Shown one piece after another: positions 4,583 to 5,961 of a DNA stretch of 5,961 nucleotides. The DNA lies in the NCBI GenBank assembly GCA_009777165.1, contig WRML01000158.1:1-5961 (forward strand), read 5' to 3'. The notes under the pieces were generated by a model. The model made no database searches and was not told the origin of the DNA. It saw nothing but the letters and a program-made list of their open reading frames with translations. Source of the DNA: Kiritimatiellota bacterium. GTDB taxonomy: Bacteria > Verrucomicrobiota > Kiritimatiellia > RFP12 > UBA1067. Each line of letters opens with the position of its first letter. The first letter of the stretch is position 1. The translations under genes and the position numbers were made by a program.

Positions 4583-5803
4583 TTACAGGCTGTCCTTCGA
4601 GACCTGTTTCAACGTCAGGCGCGACTCAACGCGCTCTAGCGTGTCGCCCTCCAGCATAAACGTCAGGTCACCGATACGGATACAACCTGCGCAGAGCGCC
4701 TCCCAGCGGGCGACGGTCGGCTTGCCATCGTCCACGCTGATGTTCACGTTGGCGGTCTTGTCGTCGAAGGCATAAACGGTTTTCTTGTTGCTGTCCCAGT
4801 TGACCCACGCCTTGGACGGGTCGGCGAGCGTGTCTTTCAATTGTTTAGTTTCGGCGAGCCCCACCCTTGGCGGTGTCCTTCCCGCGAACCAAACCTCGCG
4901 TACCAAGGGGTCTTCCCGCACGAGGCGCTTCTTATCCGCATCAAGCATCAACTTGCGTACCCCACCGCTGGCCTTGTAGCGGACGCTGCCATTGTCGTAA
5001 GGATCCCATTCGGGCTTCTCCTTGGGGAAGTCGAAGTCACTGACCGTTCCGTTTGCCGCAAAGGTGAGCGTAATCAGCTTGCCCTTGTTGTCCAGGCGAC
5101 ACCAGGTCGTGCCATTGAGCGGCGACTTGGCGCGGGAAATCTTTTGTGGCGCCAACGGGTCACTTGGCCGGGCAGGCTCGGGCTTGTAAATGGCATCAAA
5201 CCAGTTGCACAGATACCTCTCCCCTTTTTCATCCTGAACCAAGAAAAACACGTTTTCGCATTCCCCTCCGTGCAAGTAGAATGCCGAGCCCCCATAAATG
5301 GAAGTCTTCGTGGGCGGTTTTCCCTTAACCCCGTCAATACCATGCACCACATCCAGATCCATGTTGAACGCGATGGTTTTCCGCTCGTTGCCCCCCTGCA
5401 TCACCCACACGATTCCCGACTTGGCAAGCGTTGGCCGGAGATACGGGAATTCCGGCGGCATCGCCGTGCCTCGGTAGTAAGGGGCGACAGAGGGGCCTTT
5501 CTTCGCGTACAATTCCTTTTTGTCAGGTGACAGAACCCACTCCCACGTGTCGCCTGACACGCGGCCTGGGCCCGAGACCATCCATTGCGCAATCCTGTCA
5601 GTACCTCCGGAGCCTGACGCCTTGATCGTCAGCGTCCCGTTTGGTTCAAACTTGACACTTGACCTCCGTGCGCCAATCAGCGAGCACCATTCCGTCCCGG
5701 CGAACAACGCCCTTGTCTTGTCAGCATCCCCCTCCCCTTGCGCATAGACGATGGGGACGATTGCAGTGGCGACCCAAAACGGTAATATCGATTTTATAAA
5801 CAT
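4583..5803 (-). CDS. Secreted protein of unknown function with two related halves (GTxWC repeats), 406 aa
   Basis: I do not recognise a named family. The N-terminus is a clear signal peptide: Lys4, a hydrophobic core at about 5-18 and a VYA cleavage site before Gln22, so the mature protein is exported. The body contains an internal duplication with an offset of about 195-200 residues. GTEWC (36-40) with KFEPNGTL (51-58) matches GTTWC (231-235) with TFAANGTV (247-254). Further on, TLAKSGIVWV (125-134) with RKTIAF (141-146) matches TLADPSKAWV (325-334) with KTVYAF (341-346). Alternating hydrophobic residues and conserved Trp suggest beta-sandwich or barrel units. Cysteines occur in both GTxWC motifs and in CAGC (371-374). 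ATG 5803 is chosen because AAGGAG lies 8 bases upstream and the predicted promoter overlaps the upstream ATGs at 5836-5839, which would therefore be untranscribed. The stop is TAA at 4583-4585. Confidence 0.85.
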   Translation of the reverse strand: MFIKSILPFWVATAIVPIVYAQGEGDADKTRALFAGTEWCSLIGARRSSVKFEPNGTLTIKASGSGGTDRIAQWMVSGPGRVSGDTWEWVLSPDKKELYAKKGPSVAPYYRGTAMPPEFPYLRPTLAKSGIVWVMQGGNERKTIAFNMDLDVVHGIDGVKGKPPTKTSIYGGSAFYLHGGECENVFFLVQDEKGERYLCNWFDAIYKPEPARPSDPLAPQKISRAKSPLNGTTWCRLDNKGKLITLTFAANGTVSDFDFPKEKPEWDPYDNGSVRYKASGGVRKLMLDADKKRLVREDPLVREVWFAGRTPPRVGLAETKQLKDTLADPSKAWVNWDSNKKTVYAFDDKTANVNISVDDGKPTVARWEALCAGCIRIGDLTFMLEGDTLERVESRLTLKQVSKDSL

Positions 5804-5811
5804 TCTCAATT

Positions 5812-5817
5812 CTCCTT
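5812..5817 (-). promoter_or_regulatory. Strong Shine-Dalgarno setting the start of the secreted protein
   Basis: AAGGAG on the minus strand lies 8 bases before ATG 5803. It argues for this start over the in-frame ATGs at 5839 and 5836, which would add 12 residues before the signal peptide. Confidence 0.75.
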
Positions 5818-5834
5818 GTGACATTGAAGTTTTC

Positions 5835-5864
5835 ATCATACCACAAGATGGGATAGGGAAACAA
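5835..5864 (-). promoter_or_regulatory. Sigma70-type extended -10 promoter for the secreted-protein gene
   Basis: On the minus strand TGG-TATGAT is an extended -10, with the hexamer at plus 5835-5840. TTGTTT (plus 5859-5864) is a partial -35 with an 18-base spacer. The predicted start is near 5828, giving a leader of about 25 bases that includes the Shine-Dalgarno. The hexamer itself overlaps the unused ATG-ATG. Confidence 0.55.
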
Positions 5865-5961
5865 CACGGAAATCAATTTTCAGTATTCCTCAGCACCGGG
5901 ATTAATTTTTCGCAGTCGAGCAGGCAATCGAACATGAGTTTTGACAGGGGGGATGTGAGGC

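Noticed and set aside
4841..5530. Long plus-strand open frame (229 codons) opposite the secreted-protein gene
   Set aside because: Shadow frame. The minus strand has a promoter, Shine-Dalgarno, signal peptide and internal repeats.
5873..5961. Possible C-terminal tail of another minus-strand gene entering from the right edge (open frames ending at 5873 or 5880)
   Set aside because: Two frames are open for 26-29 codons, which is not significant, and neither short peptide is recognisable. It cannot be called without sequence beyond the window.
5934..5961. Plus-strand ATG at 5934 as the start of a divergent gene
   Set aside because: Only nine codons are visible, with no Shine-Dalgarno or promoter.

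Overview
The window looks like an ordinary chromosomal segment from a moderately GC-rich bacterium. From left to right it holds: the 3' end of dnaX (+); a small conserved-looking Cys-rich protein (-) that converges on dnaX; a cardiolipin synthase (+) divergent from the small protein; an AT-rich convergent intergenic region with a long inverted repeat; a MEMO1-AMMECR1 fusion (AmmeMemoRadiSam proteins B and A in one chain) (-); a repeat-bearing leader; and a secreted protein built from two related halves (-). No RNA genes, CRISPR array or intact mobile element were seen. The best taxonomic guess is the PVC group (Verrucomicrobiota, Kiritimatiellota or Lentisphaerota). It rests on the look of the DnaX tail, the small Cys-rich protein and the CACAAAGGACACAAAG-type and TCAGAGGTCGGAAGTCAG-type intergenic tracts. 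This is recalled resemblance, not a search result.

Left part (1-1071). dnaX and the 165-codon minus-strand gene end on each other, sharing one TTAA as both stop codons. The small gene and cls then diverge from a 152-bp intergenic region. Both have an extended -10 of the form TGC-TATxxT only 6-7 bases before the ATG, so both mRNAs are predicted to be leaderless or nearly so. Three long G/C mononucleotide tracts lie in the first 1.1 kb: G8 in dnaX, C11 in the coding strand of the small gene, and C8 upstream of cls.

Middle (1072-2899). The cls product has two N-terminal membrane segments and two intact HKD motifs, so it should make cardiolipin at the inner membrane. The 298-bp convergent gap that follows has no gene. 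It carries a 15-bp perfect inverted repeat with a nested 8-bp hairpin.

Right part (2900-5961). The AmmeMemoRadiSam B-A fusion keeps the recognisable MEMO1 metal ligands and the AMMECR1 core motif, but no radical SAM partner is in the window. Its start is debatable. A good Shine-Dalgarno supports ATG 4363, while an in-frame upstream extension from GTG 4549 encodes a lipobox-like segment that overlaps a repeat element. The rightmost gene has a clear promoter, Shine-Dalgarno and signal peptide, and encodes a periplasmic or exported protein of unknown function with an internal duplication. The genes do not form one pathway. The most unusual signals are the leaderless divergent pair, the C11 tract, the B-A fusion with its ambiguous N-terminus, and the duplicated secreted protein.
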